From the NCBI GenBank assembly GCA_018894105.1, contig CM032117.1, forward strand, positions 41,588,501 to 41,652,500: DNA of 64,000 nt. The letters run 5' to 3'. A model generated the notes under the pieces. It was given only the letters and a program-made list of their open reading frames with translations. It made no database searches and was not told the origin of the DNA. This document shows positions 1 through 11,075 of the stretch, piece after piece. Both the position numbers and the translations under genes were made by a program. Positions within the stretch are counted from its first letter, which is position 1. Every line of letters begins with the position of its first letter. The stretch comes from Jacaranda mimosifolia. Lineage: Eukaryota > Streptophyta > Magnoliopsida > Lamiales > Bignoniaceae.

Positions 1-281
1 AGCTTGCGTATCAAATAGATAAAGAGGAGGGGCAGCCACATAGTTATGGGGGTGATTTGGCTGAGGGAATAGTCCAGAGGAATTTGGTACTCCGAACCGA
101 AGGTTCAGAACTTTTCCAGAAGGAAGCTGACCCTCAAGGCCATTGTTGAGAAAACGGATTTTAAACTCATCTCCGCCAATGCCCTGCAGAGAATGATCAA
201 CAAGAAACTCATCCCAGTGGAGCGTAGGGGACTCACCTCGCTTTAGGATATACGTCTCAATCCATATATAAACCTTCTTTC
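1..281 (-). CDS. Partial exon of an unrecognised protein-coding gene
   Basis: On the minus strand an open frame of about 93 codons runs from 281 off the window edge. It starts directly after a CTTCAG acceptor (AG at 283-282). The peptide contains KKVYIWIETYILKRGE, WDEFLVDHSLQGIGGDEF, GQLPSGKVLNLRFG and ends PPLYLFDTQA. It has a mixed, globular composition, no low complexity and no motif of a retrotransposon or transposase, and the DNA is more GC-rich than its surroundings, as expected of a coding exon. I do not recognise the family. The upstream exon would lie at coordinates above 300, but none could be supported there. The rest of the gene lies left of the window. It could also be a captured gene fragment, as the next 600 bases show no further exon. 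Confidence 0.45.
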
Positions 282-867
282 CTGAAGTGAAGTGTTTGCA
301 TCATGGCTCTAAATCATGTAGTTCAAATTTTTAAAACTTGGATTAAACGGTTGAACAGCCGCATGCTACAATAAATCCCTGAGTTTGCGAAAAGGATAAA
401 CATATTGGGACAAATAAAAATAGAGTACAGGCATCTGTCTAGGGATCGAGCACGGACACTTTATTCAGAAATTACAAATGCACTACAAATTTTTATGAAA
501 TGAATAAGATAAGAGTTATTAATTAAAATGTATTATAACTATAATATTAATTAATAAATAAAATGTACATTACATTATGCCTGTATATACACCCACTGGC
601 ACATCCATTGACAAACATATTGTCATTGATATATATACATATTACCATTGATATATGCAGTATATAGTTATGATATACGTAAATAATAACTAGTATATAA
701 TTATTATTTATGCTATGTTAAGACCATGCTTTCCTAACTTCATTCCATCCCGATACTCATGTTATCCCCCACCTAATTGAACTCTCCCACACCAATTGCC
801 ACCTTAGGAGATCTTTTGATAATGAGAGTTTGTCAAGGGCAACCGAGTGAAGAGTTTTGCAAGGTAG
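282..867. other. Non-coding AT-rich stretch
   Basis: No open frame, RNA gene or repeat could be supported here. The part from about 500 to 715 is very AT-rich. If the exon at 1-281 belongs to a live gene, part of this stretch is its intron. Confidence 0.4.
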
Positions 868-1385
868 ATGCTCGTAAGTGAAGTGAAAACAGAAACTAAG
901 CCATGCCTTCCAAGGACAGAAACAAGCCATACCACCTCACATGTGGTAAAATTGCCCAACTTTGCTCAGCCATTCATCATTGAGAGAGATACTAGTTCTA
1001 GGGGGTTGGGGCAGTCCTGGTGTAAGGAAACCAAACCAATTCTCATGCAACTGACGGATGGATTTACTAAGTATGCCTGTTTCCTATCACAGTCATACCC
1101 TTACACAGCTGCAAGTAAAGGCAAACATTTCATGGACCTACCACTTAAAATTACAAAGACTTTCAGTCAGTATCTATGGAAACAGGAATACAGGATGCAG
1201 TACGTACCAGCCAATTGTAAAAGGAATTCTTCAGCTTTGCATGTGGTGACTACATACTTGTTCAGGCCTATCACCCTCAATGTGATGGCCAGACAGATAG
1301 GGTGTCCCAGAGTCTGGAATGCTAGTTAAGGTGTATTGCCAATACACAACCCAAGCACTGGTATAGATGGGAATTTTTATTATTA
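868..1385 (+). pseudogene. Ty3/gypsy pol relic: RNase H start fused to integrase pieces
   Basis: The frame opens with LPNFAQPFIIERDTSSRGLG, the start of the gypsy RNase H region (family form close to LPDFSQPFIIECDASGRGLG). After an internal deletion it passes to integrase: TDGFTKYACFLSQSYPYTA corresponds to the D-x-SKYAHFLPLSHPYTA block. From about 1265 a shifted frame reads AYHPQCDGQTDRVSQSLEC, a stop, then LRCIANTQPKHWYRW, the usual AYHPQSDGQTE...LRCF block after the second catalytic Asp. The 153-residue frame is therefore a scrambled relic and not a gene. No LTRs belonging to it were found. Confidence 0.8.
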
Positions 1386-2720
1386 TATATATACATATAT
1401 ATATTTTTATTTTTTATTTTTGGTATAGATGGTTATTTCTGGCTGTATTAAACTTTAACCTACAATCCTTACACTGTCCAGCAAAACTTAGGCAGTGTGC
1501 GTTATAAATTCGCTTTACCTGCAGAATCACTGTCCACGGAGTGTTTCAGGTTTCGCTTCTCAATAAAAAGATAAGTTGCAAGTATGTCCCTGGTCCTGTT
1601 TCACCCATCAGAGATTCTGAACGTCCATTTAACGCGCCTCGACTGCCATTCTAAATAAGAGACATATTAAGAGGAAAGGTGACTATTCTAATGGGTAATT
1701 CTAGTCCCTAGCAAGCTATTTGTGGACTGCCAGTTTGTAGAAAAAAGTTCCAGAGTTTCACCCATGGGGATAAGGATGAGCCCCAAAAGAGGGTTATGTC
1801 ACAATGATCAATTGGGGTGTTCCGCACCCTCTGTAGACCAAAACAAAACACGAGATTGAGGCAAGTCACAGGATTCAAAGAAGAAAAACTCTGTTCTGGT
1901 GGAAGTCAAAGCAGTAGCATGGGCTAAGTGAGGAAACCATTAGAGGAAGTCAATTCAAAAAACAATGGAAGCTTTCAACAAATTTTGGAATCTGTTATCT
2001 GCTTGTAATTGTCTCTAATTTACTCCAATTTCACCAGTCAATTGAGTATTCTTCAGGATCTTCTCATCTCTTCTTTTCGATATTATTTTCAACTCTACCA
2101 TTCCACGTATATTTTTGTACGAATGTTAGTTATTCACTATTCACTACATATGGTCCATACAAAATTGAGAAACTAGATTTGGGCAGCATAACAAAATTTC
2201 AATGTAATCAATTAGCATGAGAATTTTCTCATGATTGAGGTATTATCTCACACAATCTTTAATTTATGTGTTCTTCCTTAACATTCTTTTCTTCCTTATT
2301 TTTCTTGTTATTTATACTTCATCCTTGCTCCAATATCAGCTTCATATTTCCCTCTATATCATAATGATAATACTTTAACAACTGATACTGAGTGTATAAC
2401 ACTAGGGCACAAAAAGTTTCCTGGAAATTACTTTGCGCAGAACCATATGTAATCCTCTGAAGCTTCACAAATTCTTTTCTATAACACCAGCAAAGCAAAA
2501 GTTCAATTTACTGAAAGTTACTGTTCTCAAAGCCATATATAGCCCCCTGACCAGCTTCTGAACTCACCTCTTTCACCATGTTCAAGCCATCAGACTCTTC
2601 TTGATTATGTACTCATTTAGATGCTGTAAGCTAACTTCTTCAGTTTCTCTTAGCAACAGAAATTCTTTATATCTAACTCAAAATTTGTTCTTCTGCAGCT
2701 TAAAGTATGCGAGATTTTCT

Positions 2721-2758
<38 letters not shown>

Positions 2759-2948
2759 CACACATTATATAATAGGCAAAGGGGAGCAACTCCCATACAC
2801 AACAAAAGAAGATTTAGCTATATATGCTGTGTACATCATCAAAGAAACAGAATTTTCCCAAAGATAGTTCTTAATCCAAAAAAGTAAGAATGTTAAATTC
2901 TGTCTTCAATAAAACCACTACTTTTTTCCTATCCTTCAAAAATTCTAG
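1386..2948. other. Intergenic stretch without recognised genes
   Basis: Long AT tracts and short stops in all frames. The part to about 1960 may be remains of the gypsy element of 868-1385, but I could not align any block. A dinucleotide microsatellite lies at 2721-2764. Nothing else was seen. Confidence 0.35.
2721..2764. repeat. Compound microsatellite (CA)n(TA)n
   Basis: About twelve CA units are followed by about seven TA units and a short return to CA. It creates a run of alternating His/Thr in one frame, which is an artefact. Confidence 0.95.
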
Positions 2949-4375
2949 TAGGCCTGTCAATAAGTAGGGTAATACTCTATCCAAGAGGACCGAGCCCAAA
3001 ACTAAAAATACCCAAACTACAATAAGCTATATCCTACACTACCCTATCCAATCCAACATGAGACTTGTTTGGTCTGTGGATTGAGCACAATTCTTCTGGT
3101 TGCATTTTGACCACGCGCAACCACTTTTTAGTCTTTATTAATTATTATTATTATTAACTAAAAATACCCAAACTATAGTAAGCTATATCCTACCCTACCC
3201 TATCCAATCCAACATGAAACCTGTTTGGTCTGTGGATTGAGCCCAACTCTCCTGGTTTTGTTTTCACCCAGTGCAACCTCTTGTTTATTGTTATTAATTA
3301 TTTTTTTTTTTCTTTTTTTTTTTTTTGGGAGGAGGACTGGGGTAGGGAATTGGTCTATTCAAGCATTCTTCATTTTAGATACCATTGATCTATTTAAGCA
3401 TTCTTCATTTTAGATATCATGTCTTTTTGACTCTTAGATTTCATACTACTACTTAAGTGTTAAAACTTAAGAACTAAACAACACTTTAAACCATACTTGC
3501 AATAAAAAAGAACGTTTAAGAAATGTCCAGCTTGAGATTTGAAGAACGAAACATCACTTATAATATAGACCGATATAACATTAGTCCAACAACAAATTAA
3601 ATATAAGCAAAATTTACCATTAAAAAAGTTTAAAATCTTATAACAGATTCCTCAAGTCCAATTACTACAAATCTTGAAAAACTAATATATCAAATATGTG
3701 TGTTATTGATTAAACATTTTCCAATATACATTAAAAGAGTTAATTCAATTTTTAGCATACTGAACAAAAGAAAAACCCAAATTTTAATTAAGAGTATTCA
3801 CTTAATTTAGGCATTTAATCTAATTTAACTAATATACAAATTTAATTTCAGGTATATTAAACAAATAAAATGAAAAAGTTATATCATTTTTTCTCTCTAC
3901 TATCTCACGTGCTATGTTTTTTCTCTCTATTGTTTTTTCTAATAATATATTTCTTCTCTTTCTAATTTTATTCCTTCCATTTTATTTTTTTGCAAATAGG
4001 TTATTTCATATAATATATTCAAGAACATATATTTAAATAGGTGAAAAATTACATTGCCATATAAAAATTAATAAGTATTTGTAGTTTCATATATACTAAA
4101 AATTTAAGCATGTACATCAATTGTGCCACAATTACTAGCATACATATACTTTTGGCATGGTTAATTTTTAGGTTAATTGGTCAAATTTGAGTATTAGGGT
4201 ATTAGGAAATATGGATAATTTTTGGATATAGACCCTACTCAAACCTATTTTATTATTTTCAAAGGATCTGGATTTGGTAGGGGTCTTAAACAAAAATATT
4301 AATTGGGTCTAAGTAAGTATTTTGATATTCTTTGGAAGGATTGAATAAGACAATACCCTGCCATTGATAGGCCTA
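2949..4375. mobile_element. Non-autonomous hAT-like DNA transposon with 8-bp target duplication
   Basis: The left end TAGGCCTGTCAATAAG is matched in inverted orientation by the right end, which read on the minus strand is TAGGCCTATCAATGGC. Both continue with GGGTA(A)T-type sequence. The flanks are AATTCTAG (2941-2948) and AACTCTAG (4376-4383), seven of eight bases identical, the duplication length of hAT elements. The 1.4-kb interior has no transposase frame and is very AT-rich, so the element would need transposase from elsewhere. It contains an internal tandem duplication (2999-3294). What is seen: ends and flanks. Assignment to hAT is inferred from duplication length and TAGG..GTCAA-type ends. 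Confidence 0.7.
2999..3294. repeat. Two-copy tandem duplication of about 140-155 bp
   Basis: The block beginning ACTAAAAATACCCAAACTA and running through TATCCAATCCAACATGA and TTTGGTCTGTGGATTGAGC occurs twice, near 2999-3137 and 3154-3294, separated by an ATT-rich linker. The copies differ by scattered substitutions. It lies inside the hAT-like element and is followed by a poly-T run at 3300-3326. Confidence 0.85.
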
Positions 4376-4383
4376 AACTCTAG

Positions 4384-5264
4384 TATTGGTTTCCATCCAA
4401 ATATCCAAAAAGAGAAAAAAGGATGCTGTTTCCATATCCCCAGATCTTTGTCTTCACCTATATAAGCTCCAAGAAAGAAACACTGTTTTTACTGTACTCA
4501 GCATTACCCAATGCACATTAAATAAGTGAACCAAAGAGATAATATAGCACTTGCCATTTTTCCTTCTACACAACATGCAACAATTAACAAAAAATTTCTT
4601 CCTCCTCAGGTTAAGTTGTACTAAGTAGAATTTCATTTGGCGAATGGCCCCTACACACATATGTGGTCTTATCAGGAAACAGAAGAACAACGGGGCCCTT
4701 GAAGGAATAGACAAACCCACACAAACTAGAAAAGGACATTTCAATGCAGTTTCTTCTGTGCATAGAAAGTTGGGCAGACATCTTTACTTCTGTTGTTGAT
4801 ATTCTGATAAATGCTGATTTGTCCAGCACATGAACAGGTGCTTATCTCATAAATGCCCTGATTCAATTTAGTACTGCTAAATAATTTTTTTTGGTTTATC
4901 TGGAAAGATGAATTCAAGTCAAGGCAAGCAATAACCATATAAAAACTATCTTTTGATAATGAGGCAACCTCATTTATGCATATGGACTGACATTATGTTT
5001 CAAAACATGCATGTGATCCTTTTATCACGTTATTCATTATTCATTTCTTTTTTAAAATTTCTATATCTAGTAGTGCGAGGGCAAAAACACAGCTTTAATA
5101 GCAACAAAGGTTTTTTCATAACAACAAAGTCAAAAGGACGATGTTTCCATAAGCTAAGCGTACTGTTATACTCAAATGAGTTCTGCATAGCAAAGAAATG
5201 TAATAGCAAACTGTAGTTAAATCCCATAAAGAAAGAAAAGAGCAAAGTAAGGCTCTAGCTAAAA
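4384..5264. other. Non-coding region downstream of the FAR1-domain gene
   Basis: Several short minus-strand open frames overlap here, but none shows a recognisable domain or convincing splice links. The stretch could hold 3' untranslated sequence of the minus-strand gene at 5265-6982. It could also hold extra downstream exons if the last exon proposed for that gene is wrong. Confidence 0.35.
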
Positions 5265-6982
5265 TTAGAAAATAGCTTTCTTCTTTCTATTCAGGGAGAC
5301 CAAAATATCTCTCTTTGTGAAATTGCAACCAGCCACTTCCAACTATAGTGAAGATTATTACTACATTCAATATTATTGCATGAGATATTTTATACAATTA
5401 TTACATGAGATTTAGCAAAATCTGATTCTATTCTTAATTCACCATAACAATAAGATAACCACACAGTATTTTATGTATAATTGGTCGAAGATTAAAGTAA
5501 ATGTTCTAAGTCAGACAAGCAACTTAATTTCAATAAAAAATATATTATCTGAGTAAGGCAAGCAATACTCACCAATGACTCTAGAGCACCACCACTTCCA
5601 TAAACGTTTGCAGCTAAAATCGCTTGGCCAGATTTCACCAAGGGCTTTGCATATGGTGGGGCCATTTCATGATTATGCTCCTTTATAAATCTTGAGACCT
5701 TCCATTGACCACTATCATCGCATGCAAAAGATATCATTGCTCTGCATCCTGTTCTTGTTTCCGGCTTTTTATAACCAACACCATTGGCATCTGCTTTGTC
5801 ATCCTTAACCCCTTCCTTCGAGCAACAGTAAGTTTTTGATCTCACCCTTTTGGTTCCCATGAAATAGTATTGCTTTCCCCTTCGGACATTAAAACCCATA
5901 GCTTGAGCATAATCACAATACAACATGTATGCTTCTTCCTCGCTGTACACAGCTTGCTCCAGTAATTTCTTTTCTAATGCAAGAATATGAGCTTCATCTT
6001 GCCCCTCATTCACATCAACCACCTCACCACCAGAACGGAGACGTACAGCTCCTTCTTCATCACTATCTCCACAAACAGCTTCACGGTGTTCCAGATCAAA
6101 CCCAGAATTTTCCATCTCTGTGAAGTTCAACAAATCAATGTGCTAACTAATTAATCTTTCCATAAGCAAATAACACTTTCATAGGTTTTAATCATATAAA
6201 GTTGGGACAAGTGACATACAACTTAACATCATGCCTCTTACACCCCAATCATGAGGGAGAAGCTCAGCAAAAACATGGAATATTATTTCACACACGTTAA
6301 TAAAAGAAAACAAAATTTCAATCGGCACTAGGATTTACAACGCCAAAATAACTAGATAATAATGCAAGTAAAGGACGGCCCCCTAATTCATAACTCAATT
6401 AGAAAATAAAATCTCTTGCCCCCTCTTGTTTCTTGTATGGAATATATGTAAAACTAAACTGAAACCACCTTGTACAGGTGCCTTCTTCAGCATAATTGAT
6501 AAAGTCAGAGTAGAATCTGAATTTATTTTGACATTCATGAACGGATGTTGTTTTCTAGTATTTCGATATTACTAAAGTAATAAATTGTGTGGTAACCACA
6601 CATTAAATAGCATTGGGGCACACATTATAAAATATGTGAATCATAGAATCAACACTTTGAGCGGAAAAAACTCAAAACATCAATATAATCTGAACCCAAG
6701 AAGATAGCTTCAAATAAATTGAAGAACCTATTCTTTCTTACCCACCATCTGATATCTATTTATTCGAGCATCAATTCATTGACAAAGAAAACAATGAACA
6801 CAAAAATAACTCTGACAGAGAGATTAACCTGGGACGGGAAGACGAACTTGATTTCCTACCGCGGCGTCGGTGGAGGAAGGGGTCGCGGCGGCTGAATTCA
6901 GTAACACTTTTGGAGGCATGATCTGCAACTGGTGGGCTCTGTAGACCGGGTCTGCCTCATCAGCTCTCAATCGGAAATTCAT
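5265..6982 (-). CDS. FAR1 DNA-binding domain protein (short FRS-like)
   Basis: Three coding exons on the minus strand: 6982-6829, 6117-5573 and 5342-5265. Junctions: donor CCCAG/GTTAAT, acceptor TTCACAG, donor CATTG/GTGAGT, acceptor CACTATAG. Exon 1 joins exon 2 in frame (..LPVP-E-MENSGFD..), giving about 258 residues, or 237 from the second Met (MPPKVLL, ATG at 6919). The FAR1 domain is in exon 2: YSEEEAYMLYCDYAQAMGFN, then KTYCCSKEG, TRTGCRAMI and FIKEHNHEM, which supply the Cys/His ligands of this WRKY-GCM1 type zinc finger. An acidic stretch precedes it. There is no MULE transposase or SWIM part, so it matches the short FAR1-only proteins of plants (about 200-250 residues). The family is nuclear and DNA-binding; FHY3/FAR1 act in phytochrome A signalling, but the role of the short members is less clear. 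The last exon (LEVAGCNFTKRDILVSLNRK) is the least certain part. Confidence 0.75.
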
Positions 6983-7154
6983 TTTTTCTTTTTTTCTCTT
7001 TTCCCGACAGAAGGTACCTTTCAAGGACTATTATGCCATTTTACTCTGAGAGTTGCATATGGTTTCAGGGGTAAAAATGAATTTTAACCAATACTTTTTT
7101 TTTTTTAGACACTTTTAACTAATAAACTATTTGTTTTGTATTAATTGAAATTTG

Positions 7155-7255
7155 GTTTTCACCCAATGGCATAAGGCTCCCATGTTATGTGAGAGGTTAA
7201 GAGTTCGAGTCCAAATGAGCTCATGATATATGTGCGTATATGTTTATATATATAT
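7155..7255 (+). mobile_element. Possible tRNA-derived SINE head
   Basis: A tRNA-like promoter pair is visible: AATGGCATAAGGCTCC near 7165 as A-box candidate and GGTTAAGAGTTCGAGTCC near 7194 as B box (core GTTCGAGTCC). Plant SINEs start with such a head and continue in a T/A-rich tail, as here (TATATGTGCGTATATG, then TA repeats). The A box is weak and no flanking duplication was identified. Confidence 0.45.
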
Positions 7256-9288
7256 AATATTAAAACTATTATTTGTATACAATAGTGGAATTAGGTGGGA
7301 ATAGAATAACACTATGAATGAACTGAAGTTGGGGAAAGGAGTTATGATGGTATAATTTATCCTATGTATAAGGAATGAAAAATGAATGGAATCGACATTC
7401 CTTTTTTGATTCAATTCTAATGATTAATAAATAAGAATGATCAGTAAAAATAGAATAACTTTTTAAATGACCAAATTACTCTTTTGTGAAAATTTATTAA
7501 AAAAAGTATTTATTAGTAAAATATTTTTTATATATTACCATAGATTTTTTTTTGAGTTGGTCTATAATTATGCAGTTTTAATATTACTTTTAATATTATT
7601 CGAATTAAATAAGTAAATATATGCATTTTAAATGTTATTAACAAGTTATATATGTTTACGCAAAAAAGTATAAACACAATTCGTTTAAAATTATTATTTT
7701 TAAAATTATAATTTAGCAAGCTCTTTTGAATTTTTTGATAAAATGTAATTAAAAAATATAAAATACTTTATAACTAGAGTGCTTAACTTTTTTGTGATAA
7801 AATAATGATTTATTGTACTTTTTTATAAGTTTAATTTGAAGAGTTGTTGATATGATGGACAACTCTTTATTTATTAGATTTTTATATACTTTTTAATTAT
7901 TCAAAAATATGCATAAATAAATAATATTTTAAACTATATATATTTCATTAGCATGGACTAAGTAGATGATACTTCTACTTTTTTATATTATTTTTATTTA
8001 TAATTTATATTTTTATAATAATTTGTAAAATTTTAATAATTGTTATATTATTACTTAAAATATATAATTACAAAAATACGTAGCAATCAAATAAGTTGGA
8101 ATATAATATCAAATGTTTACAAAGTGAATTTTTTTCCTCAAATATAAAAGTATTTTGTTAAATTTTTTAGTGATATAGGTTCATTATTGATAGATTGGGA
8201 ATAGTTAAACCCATGGGGAGGGAGGGAATAGCTAAATCTATCCTTTTGAAAATGGGAATTTTGACTGAAATGGCATTCACATCTCTAAATTGTACCAATA
8301 ATTGGTTTAGGAATGGACTAAGAAATGCCCATTCCATTCTCATCTTATTCATGCATACCAATCATACCATAATAGAAATTTTAAACTGACAAATCTGCTA
8401 ATATAAAACTTTAACTCCTTAATCAAAATGATATTTTTTTTCCCTCAAACTCATCCACCAGAAAATAAAAGGGATTTCTTGACATCTCATTTTTAAGATG
8501 TAGGTTTTGATATAAAATGATGAAGTAAATAGTTTGGGTTGCATTTATTTTGTCAGACTAAATTGGATAATTTAAATTATTCAAATTAATTCAATATTTA
8601 CTTTAATATAGGAAGATAATTTAAATCTTAGTCATATATATATTAAAATGTGGGATGACTCATTTCATCCATATATAATTTTACATTTTATCTATCAACT
8701 ATACATTCTATTAATCAAAGTGCATGCATCATAAAAATGGTTGTTGAAAATGCATTGCATGAGATAAAACTTAAAAGTATTATGATAATATATAGTTGGT
8801 GTGGCAGTGGCATGTCTTGTTTTATAGGTCACGTTTGAATGTGAGATAAAAATATAGAATAACATAAATTAGTTTTAAAGAAATGAGAATAAGATAAAAA
8901 CATCATGATTAGTTGATGTGATATGTCTATTTTATGAGAAATTATTTGGAGAATTTTTTTGAGATAAAATTTTTGGAAGGAAAAAATTTGAAAAAAATTG
9001 CTCACAGGCAATTATAGTCGAAATATTTGCGTTGTTAGGAAATTAAACCATTTATATGCATATTTGTGTGCAGTGAAACAGAAATTTTGGAAGCAAATTA
9101 ACTATAAGACACATATACATATAACATATCCCTAATAAAATGGGATTAAAATTACATACCTATGTTAAGTGAAGCATAAATTTGAAGCAATAAATTACAG
9201 AAATGTATAACATATAGAGAAAATCTAATACATTAATATATCATATATATATAAAGAGAAAGTAGCAAAAAGATATAATAGAAAATAT
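7256..9288. other. AT-rich intergenic region, possible MITE remains
   Basis: No gene was recognised. GGAATAG/GGAATGG-type sequence with inverted CATTCC partners occurs at both sides of 7280-8390 (for example ATGGAATCGACATTCC near 7386 and GCCCATTCCATTCTCAT near 8327). This suggests a decayed MITE, but I could not define ends. Overlapping open frames on both strands at 8167-8389 are a by-product. The remainder is AT-rich and featureless by eye. Confidence 0.3.
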
Positions 9289-9643
9289 TTAATAAAACAA
9301 GTCAAGTGGTTAAAATTGGACTTAAAGGGCAATTTGGTATATTGATTAAAAATAACAAATGAATCCTAAAGTTAATTAACTAAACAAATGGGCCAGAAAG
9401 CCCACAAGATACGCCAAGCCCATAAAAAGGTAGAAAAAATCCTAATGCGCTTAAGCCTATCAAGACTACAATTTATAAATACCAAGTCTAGAGAGAAATA
9501 GGACATAAAAAATCATTTGCAAAATTTCTCAGAGTGAAAGAACTATTGAGAAGAGTAAATCTCACCACGAGTGTTCTTGTGCAAATGAACAAATGCTCTA
9601 TTGCTTTTCAAAAAGAACCTCACTCTACTTTCAAGCAGCATCA
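9289..9643 (+). repeat. 5' LTR of the gag-only element
   Basis: Aligned by eye over its length with 15139-15485. It ends AGCAGCATCA at 9643; the start is mutated (the expected TG is not kept, position 9289 approximate). A TATA-like ATTTATAAATACC lies near 9472, so transcription would start within about 40 bases of that. Confidence 0.8.
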
Positions 9644-9657
9644 TTTTGGCACCGTCT

Positions 9658-11075
9658 ATGGAAAAGTCAAGTGAAGAAGAAAGAATGTTGAGAATGCAGG
9701 CGAGATCAAAAGCTCACAGGCCCCAACAATTATGTAGCCACAACATGGAAAAATGTAGAGTCACCAACTTGGAGGACTGCCACAATCAGAGCGAGGGCCA
9801 GCTCCTGATGTACAACCTACGCCAGAAGGGACACACAAGCAACATCTACCTCATCCAGGAGATCCTGTTCAACCTATGACCCAAGCGATGCTGAAGACCC
9901 TAGTAGAGAAAATTAATACTCAAGCTGCGACCAATCTAGTCACCTAATACGCTGAGGAGAGACATCCCCATAAATTGTAGTAATCCTTACATTAGAGCTG
10001 GAGGGCTTCTTCCTCCCCGGAAAAGACAAAGCAAAGAGACACCTATGAGGATTACAGCACTCATCTTCCTTTGCCCCAGTAGAAAGACACATACCCTTCC
10101 CTTCGAGCAAACTCTACCCAGCATACAATAGTTGACATAGTAGTCCAAATGCATCCTCTGAAGTTGCACCCTTTAACTGTTGCTCTCACTCAGCGTAGCC
10201 TATTCTCTCCAGTTATAATAGTGGAGGCACTCTCTTCTGCAGCAAAGCTAGTCCAATTATCGGAGTATGATGGCACTTCAGACCCTTAGGAGCACTTAGA
10301 TAATTTCTTAGCAAAAATAGCTCTACAACTTGAAGAAGTTGCATATTGCCAACTGTTTCATACTACACTCGCTAAACATGCCTTGACCTAGTTCAATCAG
10401 ATGTCAGTTGGATCCATCCCTAGATAGAGGTGTTGCTGATGTAGTGCTTCCTCCATAACTTCTCCATGAGCCATAGATACCCCAAACAACAGTATACATG
10501 TTCACTATCAAGCAAAAAAACGGAGAGCCCCTGAAAATTTACCTTAACTGCTTCATCCAAGCAGTGTATGAAATCCCCCACATTGGCTAGGAGCTCCTAC
10601 CTAAAATCATCCAACAGAACCTAAAGCACCAAAAGTTCTAGGAGTTAATTGTCGAGAAAGTTTCTACTACTCTAGAAGAGCTCTTAGTGTGCATGGAGAA
10701 GCACATTAAAATTAAAGAAGCTGCGACCCTCAAGATAACAACAAGCTCAAGGCATATAAAGAAATAGCCAACGTTGATAAGAAGCCAAATGAACCAAAAT
10801 ATGGTCCTTCACAGACAACCTCAAAATATACTCCCTTCAGCATCTCGAGAGCAAAAATACTCCTGATCGCTGAGCAACAAGGCTTAGTTAAGTAGCCCCC
10901 AAACATCATGGGGAATCCAAAAAGGCATAAATACTTGAAGTACTATAGCTTTCACCATAGCTTAGGGGCATACTACAGAGGAATACCACAATTGGAGAAA
11001 TGAGATAGAAATTCTGATCTAGCGTGGCTATTTGAGAGAATGCATAGGTTGAAGGCAGAACAAACCTAAAAAGCA
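9658..11075 (+). pseudogene. Gypsy gag, decayed
   Basis: The first ATG after the primer-site region is at 9658 (MEKSSEEERMLRMQARSK). Near 10250 the frame reads QLSEYDGTSDP, a stop, then EHLDNFLAKIALQLEEVAYC, the opening of the gypsy Retrotrans_gag domain (YDGTSDPEDHL..). Further blocks are MSHRYPKQQYT, EPLKIYLNCFIQAVYEIPH and LEELLVCMEKHIKIKEAA. Near 10940, KYLKYYSFHHSLGAYYRG corresponds to the CRFHRDHGHDTEDC segment that precedes protease in this family, but with the Cys replaced. Several stops and frame changes prevent a full product. Gag normally forms the virus-like particle that packages element RNA. Confidence 0.75.

Noticed and set aside
4454..5245. Additional coding exons of the FAR1-domain gene
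   Set aside because: Short frames without domain or convincing splice links; left as downstream non-coding region.
8167..8389. Overlapping 64-codon frames on both strands
   Set aside because: No domain; located in a probable decayed MITE with inverted CATTCC-type sequence.
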